Source of the DNA: Flavobacterium xueshanense
GTDB taxonomy: Bacteria; Bacteroidota; Bacteroidia; Flavobacteriales; Flavobacteriaceae
Assembly (NCBI RefSeq): GCF_900112975.1
Contig: NZ_FONQ01000001.1
Location: forward strand, 1-64,000
Direction of reading: 5' to 3'
Length of the DNA: 64,000 bases
Positions within the stretch are counted from its first letter, which is position 1. Every line of letters starts with the position of its first letter. This document shows, piece by piece, positions 30,075-37,847 of the stretch. The translations under genes were made by a program, and so were the position numbers. The notes below the pieces were generated by a model. It saw only the letters and a list, made by a program, of their open reading frames with translations. It was not told where the DNA came from and ran no database searches.

Positions 30075-31262
30075 TTATCCTACAATCTCAGTTACTTGTC
30101 CAGCACCTACAGTTCTACCACCTTCACGGATAGCGAAACGTAAACCAACGCTCATTGCGATTGGGCTTAACAAAGCAACATTAATAGTTAAGTTATCTCC
30201 TGGCATTACCATCTCCACACCTTCTGGTAAAGTAATAACTCCTGTTACGTCAGTCGTACGTACGTAAAACTGTGGACGGTAGTTATTATGAAATGGCGTA
30301 TGACGACCACCTTCTTCTTTTTTCAAGATATATACCTCAGCTTTGAAAGTAGCGTGTGGCTTAACTGAACCTGGCTTAATGATAACCATTCCTCTTTTGA
30401 TAGATTCTTTATCAACACCACGTAACAATAAACCTACGTTATCTCCTGCTTCACCTCTATCAAGAATTTTACGGAACATCTCAACTCCAGTAATAGTAGA
30501 AGTCAATTTTTCAGCTCCCATACCAATGATTTCAACAGCATCTCCTGTATTAGCAATTCCAGTCTCGATACGACCTGTAGCAACAGTTCCACGACCAGTA
30601 ATTGTAAATACATCTTCAACCGGCATCAAAAATGGTTTTGCTGTATCACGAATTGGTTCTTCAATCCATGAATCACAAGCGGCCATTAATTCAATAATTT
30701 TTGGTACCCAAGTAGGATCACTATTCAATCCTCCAAGAGCAGACCCTTGAATAACTGGACAATTATCTCCATCATATTCATAGAAAGACAATAAGTCTCT
30801 GATTTCCATTTCAACAAGTTCCAATAATTCCTCGTCATCAACCATATCCACTTTATTCATGAATACTACCATTCTAGGAATACCTACTTGGCGACCTAAA
30901 AGGATGTGTTCACGTGTCTGTGGCATTGGCCCATCAGTAGCAGCTACAACAAGGATAGCACCGTCCATTTGAGCAGCACCAGTAACCATGTTCTTTACGT
31001 AATCCGCGTGACCAGGACAGTCAACGTGAGCGTAATGACGGTTTGCAGTTTCGTACTCAACGTGAGATGTATTAATTGTAATACCTCTTTCTTTTTCTTC
31101 AGGAGCATTATCAATTTGATCAAATGATTTTGCTTGACAGTAACCAGCATCAGATAATACTTTAGTGATTGCTGCTGTTAATGTAGTTTTTCCGTGATCC
31201 ACGTGCCCAATTGTACCAATGTTTAAGTGGGGCTTGTTACGGTTAAAGGTTTCCTTTGCCAT
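30075..31262 (-). CDS. tuf: Elongation factor Tu
   Basis: GTPase that brings aminoacyl-tRNA to the ribosome. 395 residues, with G1 [10 protein letters not shown]2 [13 protein letters not shown]3 DCPGHADY and G4 NKVDMVDD, plus both beta-barrel domains. It is the only tuf in the window. tRNA genes flank it on both sides, and it shares a transcript with the upstream Thr-Tyr-Thr tRNAs. Confidence 0.98.
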   Translation of the reverse strand: MAKETFNRNKPHLNIGTIGHVDHGKTTLTAAITKVLSDAGYCQAKSFDQIDNAPEEKERGITINTSHVEYETANRHYAHVDCPGHADYVKNMVTGAAQMDGAILVVAATDGPMPQTREHILLGRQVGIPRMVVFMNKVDMVDDEELLELVEMEIRDLLSFYEYDGDNCPVIQGSALGGLNSDPTWVPKIIELMAACDSWIEEPIRDTAKPFLMPVEDVFTITGRGTVATGRIETGIANTGDAVEIIGMGAEKLTSTITGVEMFRKILDRGEAGDNVGLLLRGVDKESIKRGMVIIKPGSVKPHATFKAEVYILKKEEGGRHTPFHNNYRPQFYVRTTDVTGVITLPEGVEMVMPGDNLTINVALLSPIAMSVGLRFAIREGGRTVGAGQVTEIVG

Positions 31263-31316
31263 TTTACTTAATTTTTAATCTTAGTTATATATTAATTTCT
31301 ATTTCCTACTTACTTG

Positions 31317-31388
31317 AGCCAATGTCGGGAATTGAACCCGAGACCTCTTCCTTACCAAGGAAGCACTCTACCCCTGAGCTACACCGGC
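31317..31388 (-). tRNA. tRNA-Thr (GGT anticodon)
   Basis: 72-base cloverleaf. Acceptor GCCGGTG / CATTGGC (two G-U pairs), discriminator T; anticodon loop TTGGTAA gives GGT; T-arm TCGGG / CCCGA. It lies 54 bases upstream of tuf. Confidence 0.95.
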
Positions 31389-31408
31389 AGAGAATTCCAT
31401 TTAAACTA

Positions 31409-31440
31409 TAAATGTTAAATTTAAATTAATTTAACATTTA
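31409..31440 (-). other. AT-only hairpin between tRNA-Tyr and tRNA-Thr(GGT)
   Basis: Perfect 12-bp arms TAAATGTTAAAT and ATTTAACATTTA around an eight-base loop. It has no GC pairs to speak of and no T run, so it is more likely an RNA-processing spacer than a terminator. Confidence 0.45.
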
Positions 31441-31452
31441 AAAGATTAATAG

Positions 31453-31533
31453 TGGGGAGAGCAGGATTCGAACCTGCGAAGTTCACACAGCAGATTTACA
31501 GTCTGCCCTCGTTGGCCGCTTGAGTATCTCCCC
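31453..31533 (-). tRNA. tRNA-Tyr (GTA anticodon)
   Basis: 81 bases with the long variable arm expected of a bacterial class II tRNA-Tyr. Acceptor GGGGAGA / TCTCCCC, discriminator A; anticodon loop CTGTAAA gives GTA; T-arm GCAGG / CCTGC. Confidence 0.96.
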
Positions 31534-31566
31534 TACTTTTACTATCATCAAACCTTTACAGTCTTG

Positions 31567-31640
31567 AGCCGGCGGAGGGACTCGAACCCACGACCTGCTG
31601 ATTACAAATCAGCTGCTCTAGCCAACTGAGCTACGCTGGC
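31567..31640 (-). tRNA. tRNA-Thr (TGT anticodon)
   Basis: 74 bases. Anticodon loop TTTGTAA gives TGT. Acceptor GCCAGCG opposite CGCCGGC leaves an A4-C69 mismatch, and the T-arm GTGGG / CCCTC has a U-U mismatch. All other stems are sound, so it is probably functional. It is the first gene after the operon promoter. Confidence 0.9.
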
Positions 31641-31650
31641 GAATCAATAA

Positions 31651-31677
31651 AAAAAGTCCGCTATTTCTAACGGACTG
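31651..31677 (-). terminator. hpf: hpf terminator with GAAA tetraloop
   Basis: On the minus strand AGTCCGTTA-GAAA-TAGCGGACT forms a 9-bp stem (one G-U) capped by a GNRA tetraloop and followed by seven T. Its 5' arm lies immediately after the -7 element of the tRNA/tuf promoter. Confidence 0.88.
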
Positions 31678-31706
31678 CAAATGTAGAGATTTTATCTCTC
31701 AATCAA
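31678..31706 (-). promoter_or_regulatory. Promoter of the Thr-Tyr-Thr-tuf operon
   Basis: Minus-strand TTG at 31704-31706, an 18-base spacer, and TACATTTG at 31678-31685: a full match to the Bacteroidota -33/-7 pattern. The expected start site, about 5-7 bases further on, falls inside the 5' arm of the adjacent terminator. Confidence 0.75.
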
Positions 31707-31730
31707 AACATTTTTTCGAAAAAATTTCTA

Positions 31731-32033
31731 TTAAATATGAGAACTTATCTTTTCTTTTCTTTTTAATAACATTCGTTCTAAAGATTCTGCCGAAAGTTCC
31801 ACAGCCTCTTCAAAAGTTTTACACTGCTTTTTTACTAAAAAATCATCTCCGGGAACATTAATTTTGACCTCCACAATTTTATTCTCTTTATCACTTGTCT
31901 TTTCAACTTTCAAAAAAACATCCGCTGACACAACTTTGTCATAGTACTTTTCCAACTTGTCCATTCTTTCTTGAACAAAATCTACTAACTTTTTGTCAAT
32001 AGTAAAGTTAACTGCATGAACACTTACCTTCAT
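31731..32033 (-). CDS. hpf: Ribosome hibernation promoting factor (short HPF/RaiA type)
   Basis: Small protein that binds the decoding region of idle ribosomes and promotes dormancy. About 100 residues with the S30AE/HPF fold (KVSVHAVNFTIDKKLVDFVQ at the N-terminus, VKINVPGDDFLVKKQCKTFE in the middle, basic ending RMLLKRKEKISSH). Lacking the C-terminal dimerisation domain of long HPF, it is the short form. ATG 32033 is preferred over 32039 by comparison with the family start MKVxVxxxNF. It lies 24-30 bases after the recombinase gene and is likely co-transcribed with it. Confidence 0.9.
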   Translation of the reverse strand: MKVSVHAVNFTIDKKLVDFVQERMDKLEKYYDKVVSADVFLKVEKTSDKENKIVEVKINVPGDDFLVKKQCKTFEEAVELSAESLERMLLKRKEKISSHI

Positions 32034-32063
32034 AATCATCTTTTTTAATTGTTACACATTATA

Positions 32064-32960
32064 TTACTTCTTCCCCCTGGGATGCGCATCTTTGTGCACA
32101 TTTTTAAGTTCTGACAAACTACTATGAGTATACACCTGAGTAGACGCGAGACTGGAATGCCCTAATAATTCTTTGACTGAATTTAAATCTGCTCCATTGT
32201 TTAATAAATGTGTTGCAAAAGTATGCCTCAATATGTGAGGACTCTTTTTTACTTTTTCAGAGACAGTACTAAAGTAAGAATTTATTAATCGATACACAAA
32301 AGATTCATTTAATTTTAACCCTTTTATTGTGAGAAAAAAATAATCATTGTCAACAATATCCGACAATAAAGTTCTTTCATTTAAGTACAATGAAAATTGA
32401 TCTGTAATTATTGATAAAACAGGAAGAATGCGCTCTTTGTTTCGCTTTCCCAACACTTTTATAGTACCGCTCGATAAATTAATATTTTCTATTTTAAGAT
32501 TAATCAATTCAGCTCTTCGCATTCCTGTCGTGTAAAATAAATCGATAATAAGCTTATTCCTAACCTCTTCAAATCCGATTGTATTTTGTATTTGATCTAA
32601 AACTGCTAGCACTTCCTTTTCAGAAAAAGGAATTTGTATAACCTTAGGAGTTTTTAGGGCTTTATGTTTCAAAAGCGGACTAACTTGTATTTGTCTTGTT
32701 TTTAATAGAAACTTGTAAAACGCTTTCAAGGAAGCTATCTTTCTATTTATCGAAACATTGGATACCGAATCATCAACTAATGAAACTATCCAATTTCTAA
32801 TTTGACCGTAATGAACCTGATCAATATTTTCCTGATCAAAATGGTGCTTATTAAACGAGTCAAAAGAATCAATATCTGTGCAATAAGCCGTTATTGTGTG
32901 TGGAGAATATTTTTTCTCTAAGCAGAGATAATCTCGAAATGCATCTTTATTTGTAGACAT
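32064..32960 (-). CDS. Tyrosine recombinase, XerC/XerD type
   Basis: 298 residues, the usual length for Xer proteins that resolve chromosome dimers. An N-terminal SAM-like core-binding domain (about 1-85) precedes the catalytic domain. Catalytic residues are Arg in TTGMRRAEL (about 170), Lys near VLGKRNKER, the HILRHTFATHLL His-Arg pair (about 245-256), His in LLGHSSLAST, and the nucleophile Tyr in VYTH (about 278). Its housekeeping context (rpsU, hpf) argues for a chromosomal Xer and not a mobile-element integrase. XerC versus XerD cannot be told by eye. Confidence 0.9.
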   Translation of the reverse strand: MSTNKDAFRDYLCLEKKYSPHTITAYCTDIDSFDSFNKHHFDQENIDQVHYGQIRNWIVSLVDDSVSNVSINRKIASLKAFYKFLLKTRQIQVSPLLKHKALKTPKVIQIPFSEKEVLAVLDQIQNTIGFEEVRNKLIIDLFYTTGMRRAELINLKIENINLSSGTIKVLGKRNKERILPVLSIITDQFSLYLNERTLLSDIVDNDYFFLTIKGLKLNESFVYRLINSYFSTVSEKVKKSPHILRHTFATHLLNNGADLNSVKELLGHSSLASTQVYTHSSLSELKNVHKDAHPRGKK

Positions 32961-33012
32961 AAAAAAACCGTTAGCATCAAAGTTATAAAATTTTGATGAC
33001 TAACGGTTTTTT
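32961..33012 (-). terminator. rpsU: Terminator of rpsU
   Basis: Outer stem AAAAAACCGTTA / TAACGGTTTTTT with an inner ATCAAA / TTTGAT pairing, between the rpsU stop (33028) and the Xer start (32960). It makes rpsU largely monocistronic. Confidence 0.85.
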
Positions 33013-33027
33013 ATTTAATTGAATCGA

Positions 33028-33222
33028 CTAACTTTCTAAGTTATCTCTCATATTTTGGATATAAGCCGCTTTTTGAATTTTGATTCTATTTGTAACTGAA
33101 GGCTTAATAAAAGCAGTACGTGCTCTTAATTGACGTACAGTTCCTGTTTTATCAAATTTTCTTTTGTAACGTTTTAACGCTCTATCGATATTTTCTCCGT
33201 CTTTAATTGGTATAATTAACAT
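33028..33222 (-). CDS. rpsU: 30S ribosomal protein bS21
   Basis: bS21 sits near the anti-Shine-Dalgarno end of 16S rRNA. In Bacteroidia it helps hide that end, which explains why their mRNAs lack Shine-Dalgarno sequences. 64 residues: LIIPIKDGENIDRALKRYKR at the start, then a basic helix FDKTGTVRQLRARTAFIKPS. A longer open frame exists upstream (to 33324), but it runs through the promoter (33252-33259) and the ribosome binding site, so ATG 33222 is the start. Expression is probably autoregulated through its unusual Shine-Dalgarno (33231-33242). Confidence 0.95.
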   Translation of the reverse strand: MLIIPIKDGENIDRALKRYKRKFDKTGTVRQLRARTAFIKPSVTNRIKIQKAAYIQNMRDNLES

Positions 33223-33230
33223 AATATAGA

Positions 33231-33242
33231 CACCCCCTTTCT
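33231..33242 (-). promoter_or_regulatory. rpsU: Extended Shine-Dalgarno of rpsU
   Basis: Minus strand AGAAAGGGGGTG, eight bases before ATG. It can pair over 12 bases with the 16S 3' end CACCTCCTTTCT, with one G-U. I saw no comparable site at the other starts I inspected in the window. Confidence 0.85.
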
Positions 33243-33251
33243 TTAAGTGTG

Positions 33252-33259
33252 CAAAAGTA
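33252..33259 (-). promoter_or_regulatory. rpsU: rpsU -7 element (TACTTTTG)
   Basis: Matches TAnnTTTG and implies a leader of about 25 bases that contains the whole Shine-Dalgarno. No TTG is found at the -33 distance. Confidence 0.55.
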
Positions 33260-33354
33260 AATAAAATTTTGAATTTTGAGTCATGAATTGCAAATTTATT
33301 TTGAGTGTGCTTGCAAAACATCAATTCCGTATGACGATTATGTTTTCATTTACT

Positions 33355-33411
33355 GTCAGGCTATCCGCTGCAATCTTTTCCGTAGCGACGCACCGGTAAA
33401 GGATTTCCACT
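33355..33411 (-). repeat. Dispersed intergenic repeat, copy B (minus orientation)
   Basis: Reverse complement reads AGTGGAAATCCTTTACC ... GGAAAAGATTGCAGCGG then ATAGCCTGA. It shares the 'aGYGGMAWCCTTT' and 'AAAGATWNAGCGGATAGC' modules with copies C and D. It lies between rpsU and the acyl-CoA dehydrogenase terminator. Confidence 0.65.
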
Positions 33412-33425
33412 AGTATTTTTGGTAC

Positions 33426-33462
33426 AAAAAAAGAGTCAAAAAATAAATTGACTCTTTTTTTT
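33426..33462 (-). terminator. Terminator of the acyl-CoA dehydrogenase gene
   Basis: AAAAAAGAGTCAA / TTGACTCTTTTTT stem around an eight-base loop, about 85 bases past the stop at 33548. Strong T run on the minus strand. Confidence 0.82.
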
Positions 33463-33547
33463 CTTTATTAAAACCCACTTTATTGAGCCTAAAGCATCAT
33501 GTTAAGAAAAACTTATTCACTTTTGCCATAATTGTATCAAGGCCAAA

Positions 33548-34717
33548 CTACTTTACTGCAGGTTCGTAATTTTGATTATCAATGATCATTTTTCCTAAAA
33601 TCTCTTTAAGAATTTCTGAAGTCCCTCCGCCTATTGGTCCTAAACGACTGTCTCTAAACAAACGTGCTAATGGATACTCCTCCATATAACCATAACCACC
33701 TAACATTTGTAAACAGCTATAAATAGCCTCATCTGCAACTTTAGTAGATTTTAGCTTAGCCATAGTCGCCTCCTTTACAACGTATTCTCCTTTGTCCAAA
33801 CGAGCGACTGCGGCGTAGTTAAACACCTTACAATGTTCTACCTCTGTCGCATGCTCAACAAGAGTATGTCTCAATGCTTGAAACTTACTGATTTTTTTTC
33901 CAAATGCTTCTCTATGCGACATGTAATCTATCGTATAATCTATCGCATATTCTCCTCTGGCATGTGCGTTTATCGCCATAATTAAACGCTCCAAGGCAAA
34001 ATGCTGCATGATATAAGGAAATCCTTTCCCCTCTTCACCCATTAAGTTTTCTGCCGGAATCTCTACGTTATCAAAGGCAATTTCGGCAGTGTCCGATGCT
34101 CTCCAACCTAATTTATCCAACTTGACAGCCGATATACCTTTCAAACTGGTATCCGTTAAAAAGATGCTAATCCCTTTATTTCCAAGTTCAGGATTAGTTT
34201 TTGCCGCAATAATATAATAATCTGCATAAACACCGTTTGTAATAAATGTTTTAGAACCATTAATAATATATTTGTCTCCTTTTTTTACGGCATTGGTGCG
34301 CATCCCCGCAACATCACTACCTCCAAAAGGCTCTGAGATACATAAAGCACCTATTTTTTTTCCAGCGATACTTGGTATTAAGTAATCTTGTTTTATTCTT
34401 TCGTCACCCTCCGCATTCAAATGGGTCATGGCCAAATAAGAATGAGCCCACATTGCAGCAGCAAAACCTGACGACTTTATTTTTTGTAATTCTTCGAGAA
34501 AAATAACAGTGTAAAATAAATCTAGATCCAGACCGCCATAAGCTTCTGGATATGCAAGACCAAAGTACCCCATCTCGCCAAATTTCTCCCAAATAAAACG
34601 CTCTATCGTACCTGTTTTTTCCCACTTTTCAATATGCGGAACAACTTCTTTCTGCAAAAAATCTTTTAAACTTTCTCTAAATGCTTGGTGTTCTTCAGTG
34701 AAATAAATTGAATTCAT
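33548..34717 (-). CDS. Acyl-CoA dehydrogenase (catalytic Glu in the IVD/LCAD position)
   Basis: FAD enzyme that introduces a trans-2,3 double bond into an acyl-CoA. ATG 34717 gives 389 residues and starts at the conserved MNSIYFTEEHQAFRESL; an upstream ATG at 34759 adds a non-conserved leader. FAD/substrate loops appear in ALCISEPFGGSDVAGM and YIINGSKTFITNG; the C-terminal signature is MLGGYGYMEEYPLARLFRD. The usual MCAD-type catalytic Glu (in YEGT) is Gly here (GGGTSEIL), whereas ALERLIMA supplies a Glu at the position used by isovaleryl- and long-chain acyl-CoA dehydrogenases. Branched- or long-chain substrates are therefore likely. It stands alone, without ETF or thiolase genes. Confidence 0.9.
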   Translation of the reverse strand: MNSIYFTEEHQAFRESLKDFLQKEVVPHIEKWEKTGTIERFIWEKFGEMGYFGLAYPEAYGGLDLDLFYTVIFLEELQKIKSSGFAAAMWAHSYLAMTHLNAEGDERIKQDYLIPSIAGKKIGALCISEPFGGSDVAGMRTNAVKKGDKYIINGSKTFITNGVYADYYIIAAKTNPELGNKGISIFLTDTSLKGISAVKLDKLGWRASDTAEIAFDNVEIPAENLMGEEGKGFPYIMQHFALERLIMAINAHARGEYAIDYTIDYMSHREAFGKKISKFQALRHTLVEHATEVEHCKVFNYAAVARLDKGEYVVKEATMAKLKSTKVADEAIYSCLQMLGGYGYMEEYPLARLFRDSRLGPIGGGTSEILKEILGKMIIDNQNYEPAVK

Positions 34718-34884
34718 ATATTGTATATTTTTTTTAACAAATGGTATTAATTGAAACATAATGATGCGGTGATGTTTCAGTTTTTGTTTTTTTAACGGTT
34801 AAAATAATTAGCTAATAAAAAAGTAATGCATCTATTTTAAAATGTAATGCAATACCACTATCCATAGCTGTAAATTTGATACTT

Positions 34885-35781
34885 CTAATTAAAGTCCAAA
34901 TATAAGCCAATTATATTTGCTTTATCAACAGGAAATCCCTTAATTTTTGTTAAATCCTCAATATTCTTAATATTTCCGTTCATACTCCTGTACGTTACTA
35001 TTTCCTTAGCCAGCGCGTATCTGAAATAATAAAACTGCGAAAGCTCCTTCAACGAAGCGTTATTGATCTCTATTTTTTTAAATCGTGGTACTGCCAAAAC
35101 TGTAAAATGCGTTATTAAATTTTCAATTACTTCAGGTGATAATCCCCAAACATCCTGCATTTGTTCCATAGAAACAAATCCTCCTAAAGTTTCTTTTTGT
35201 TTCAAAATACGAACAGAAATAGCTTCACCAATTCCGTAAATTTTGACTAAATCCTCTTTTGTCGCCTGATTAATATCAATAATGATTATTTTTTCTTTTT
35301 TGGCGAAAGTCTTATTTTGATACGCTTCGAATTCTTTAAATTTACTATTCTGTTTTTTATTATTTACCCAATCCGGAAATTTAAAATAAGGTGCGATCAA
35401 ATTCAATAAGGAATCGGAGACTTTGGTCACATTTTGAAATTCTTCGGGTGAGTTGACATATTTATTTTCTCTTCTAAAGGCCAGCAAACGATCTATCTCT
35501 TGAATTGACATTCCTAATTTATACCCTTTATAATCCGTTATAAAATTCGGGTTGAAAAGGTATATTTTTGGTTGGCTGTTTTTAGAGTCCATTTTAAGAG
35601 AATCCATCTCAGTTTGTAGAGAAAGCCATTTTTGTTTTTCAGGATATTCTTTACTCACTGTGCTAAAATCAATAAAAAAGTAAACCAGCTGCAAAACGAC
35701 GATAATTAGAAACAAAAAGAAAATACTTGTGCGCTGTTCATTGGTGAACTTAAAATAAGTTTGAATCGTTTTGAAACTCAT
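34885..35781 (-). CDS. Membrane-anchored helix-hairpin-helix protein (ComEA-like repeats)
   Basis: 298 residues. One membrane segment at about 18-37 (IFFLFLIIVVLQLVYFFIDF) follows a short cytoplasmic end. Three helix-hairpin-helix modules then repeat: GMSIQEIDRLLAFRRENKYV (about 92-111), IDINQATKEDLVKIYGIGEA (about 173-192), and EINNASLKELSQFYYFRYA with NIEDLTKIKGFPVDKANI (about 235-290). HhH repeats bind DNA without sequence preference; ComEA uses one in DNA uptake. With three copies this may bind DNA outside the inner membrane, but a structural role cannot be excluded. No other competence genes are near. Confidence 0.8.
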   Translation of the reverse strand: MSFKTIQTYFKFTNEQRTSIFFLFLIIVVLQLVYFFIDFSTVSKEYPEKQKWLSLQTEMDSLKMDSKNSQPKIYLFNPNFITDYKGYKLGMSIQEIDRLLAFRRENKYVNSPEEFQNVTKVSDSLLNLIAPYFKFPDWVNNKKQNSKFKEFEAYQNKTFAKKEKIIIIDINQATKEDLVKIYGIGEAISVRILKQKETLGGFVSMEQMQDVWGLSPEVIENLITHFTVLAVPRFKKIEINNASLKELSQFYYFRYALAKEIVTYRSMNGNIKNIEDLTKIKGFPVDKANIIGLYLDFN

Positions 35782-35972
35782 ATTGTACTGATGGATTTGA
35801 TCTTTGAAATAATGCCTCTAAAATTAGAAATAAAATTAAGACAAATCACTTTGTAAATTAAAAAGATTCCAAGTGAAAATTAACACTTTAGATAAGCTGG
35901 ATTAAATAAAATTATACGAAATCAATATAAAAAAAGGCAATGCATCACTTTTTACAAGTTAAAATTCAATTA

Positions 35973-36006
35973 TTGTTTTTATTTTTTATAAAAAACAATA
36001 CATTTG
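35973..36006 (+). promoter_or_regulatory. Promoter of the APC permease
   Basis: TTG at 35973-35975, a 23-base spacer and TACATTTG at 35999-36006: both Bacteroidota elements, at the long end of allowed spacing. ATG follows 31 bases later. Confidence 0.65.
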
Positions 36007-36037
36007 GACCTTAATAACAAACAAAACCATATAACCC

Positions 36038-37489
36038 ATGTCAATTTGGAAAACTAAACCACTTTCGGTATTGCTAAATGAAGCATCAGAATCTGAAAAA
36101 GGATTAAAAAGGACTTTGTCTTCGCGTTCATTAGTAGCACTTGGAGTTGGAGCAATTATTGGAGCAGGATTATTCTCATTAACAGGTATTGCCGCCGCAG
36201 AACACGCAGGCCCGGCAGTTACACTTTCATTTATTTTAGCCGCGGTAGGATGCGCATTTGCAGGACTTTGCTATGCTGAGTTTGCATCCATGATACCAGT
36301 AGCAGGTAGTGCGTACACCTATTCTTACGCCACAATGGGAGAATTTATGGCTTGGATCATAGGATGGGATTTAGTCCTAGAATATGCATTAGGAGCCGCA
36401 ACAGTTGGAGTAAGCTGGTCCCGTTATTTACTTGAATTACTAAACAAATATGGTGTTCATCTACCCCATAATTTAATATGTTCGCCCTGGGAAACATTAA
36501 AATTAAGCGATGGAACAATTATAGAAGGAGGTATAATAAACCTACCGGCTATTTTTATAGTTTCAATGTTGTCTTTGTTATTAATCAGAGGGACAAAAGA
36601 ATCTGCATCTATCAATAACTTCTTAGTTGTAGTAAAAGTAATCGTAGTTATTATGTTTATCGTTTTAGGCTGGAGCTTTATTGACACTGCAAATTACACG
36701 CCATATATTCCTGAAAACACAGGTGTTTTTGGAGAATTTGGTTGGTCAGGAATAGCTGCTGGAGCTGGAACTGTATTCTTTGCTTTCATTGGTTTTGATG
36801 CCGTATCTACTGCTGCACAAGAAGCAAAAAATCCACAAAAAGGGATGCCAATTGGTATTTTAGGATCATTAGTAATCTGTACTATACTTTATGTTTTATT
36901 TGCTCACGTAATGACTGGACTTGTACCTTACGGTGAATTTGCAGGAGATGCCAAACCAGCAGCGACAGCATTTGCCAGAACTGGATATACCTTTTTGCAA
37001 ACTGGTTTAATTGTGGCTATTTTAGCGGGTTACACTTCTGTAATGTTAGTAATGTTAATGGGACAAAGTCGTGTTTTTTACACGATGAGTAAAGATGGTT
37101 TATTACCTTCTTTCTTTAGTGACATTCATACAAAATTCAGAACTCCATGGAAAACAAATCTTTTCTTCATGGTATTTGTTAGCCTTTTTGCAGGTTTTGT
37201 ACCCGTAAGTGATTTGGGTCACATGGTAAGTATCGGAACATTATTAGCGTTTGTATTAGTATGTATTGGAGTACTAGTAATGCGTAAAAAAATGCCGGAT
37301 GCACCAAGATCATTCAAAACACCATTCGTTCCTTACGTTCCAATTGCAGGAATATTAATTTGTCTGGCTTTGATGTATTCATTACCAAATGAAAGCTGGG
37401 CGAGACTTGTTATCTGGATGGCCTTAGGAGTTATTATCTACTTTGTATATGGAAAGAAAAATAGTAAATTGAACAATCCGGATAAATAG
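36038..37489 (+). CDS. APC-family amino acid permease
   Basis: Inner-membrane amino-acid/cation transporter of the APC superfamily (cationic-amino-acid-transporter-like), 483 residues with about 12 membrane helices. The family motif LVALGVGAIIGAGLFSLTG (about residues 31-49) forms the unwound substrate-binding part of helix 1; GWSGIAAGAGTVFFAFIGFDA (about 233-253) is helix 6. Sequence does not fix the amino acid; related proteins carry cationic or branched amino acids. Own promoter and a bidirectional terminator make it monocistronic. Confidence 0.92.
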   Translation: MSIWKTKPLSVLLNEASESEKGLKRTLSSRSLVALGVGAIIGAGLFSLTGIAAAEHAGPAVTLSFILAAVGCAFAGLCYAEFASMIPVAGSAYTYSYATMGEFMAWIIGWDLVLEYALGAATVGVSWSRYLLELLNKYGVHLPHNLICSPWETLKLSDGTIIEGGIINLPAIFIVSMLSLLLIRGTKESASINNFLVVVKVIVVIMFIVLGWSFIDTANYTPYIPENTGVFGEFGWSGIAAGAGTVFFAFIGFDAVSTAAQEAKNPQKGMPIGILGSLVICTILYVLFAHVMTGLVPYGEFAGDAKPAATAFARTGYTFLQTGLIVAILAGYTSVMLVMLMGQSRVFYTMSKDGLLPSFFSDIHTKFRTPWKTNLFFMVFVSLFAGFVPVSDLGHMVSIGTLLAFVLVCIGVLVMRKKMPDAPRSFKTPFVPYVPIAGILICLALMYSLPNESWARLVIWMALGVIIYFVYGKKNSKLNNPDK

Positions 37490-37504
37490 ATTCATATCAT
37501 AATC

Positions 37505-37551
37505 AAAAAAGGGATTATAAAGTAGTTAAAGTACTTTATAATCCCTTTTTT
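37505..37551. terminator. Bidirectional terminator, APC permease / PspC gene
   Basis: Perfect 20-bp arms (AAAAAAGGGATTATAAAGTA and complement) around a seven-base loop, between convergent genes. Confidence 0.9.
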
Positions 37552-37564
37552 TATGTGAAGACAT

Positions 37565-37792
37565 TTACAAATCAAAAACCGAAGTCCGTTTTGCCCGAAT
37601 CAAATCCTTTAATCTTATCCAGAAAGCCAGCGTTAAATAAACTGCAAACCACAATCCAGCGGTAGCAAACGATAAATAAATAAAAAAAAGTCGTACACTA
37701 CTGGCACGCATTCCTAAAGTATCCGCTAAACGGGAGGAAACATGAAAACCGTGTTTCTCAAAAAAAAACTTGAGTTTTATAATTGCTGACAT
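37565..37792 (-). CDS. PspC-domain membrane protein
   Basis: 75 residues. PspC domain: RLADTLGMRASSVRLFFIYL at about 21-40 is the 'G-V-...-ADxxGxxxxxVRxxFxx' pattern, followed by a membrane helix (LSFATAGLWFAVYLTLAFWI). In other bacteria PspC proteins sense envelope stress, but many small copies in Bacteroidota have no known role. It lies 55 bases downstream of the DUF2851 gene on the same strand. Confidence 0.8.
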   Translation of the reverse strand: MSAIIKLKFFFEKHGFHVSSRLADTLGMRASSVRLFFIYLSFATAGLWFAVYLTLAFWIRLKDLIRAKRTSVFDL

Positions 37793-37847
37793 TTTATGAA
37801 TAATTAGTTATGTGCAAAATTACAAAATTATCCAATTGACGCCTTTG

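Noticed and set aside
32064-32960. Tyrosine recombinase as mobile-element or phage integrase
   Set aside because: Its length and rpsU-hpf setting fit a chromosomal Xer protein, with no attachment repeats around the neighbouring tRNAs.
33223-33324. N-terminal extension of rpsU
   Set aside because: It contains the promoter and Shine-Dalgarno; bS21 starts at ATG 33222.
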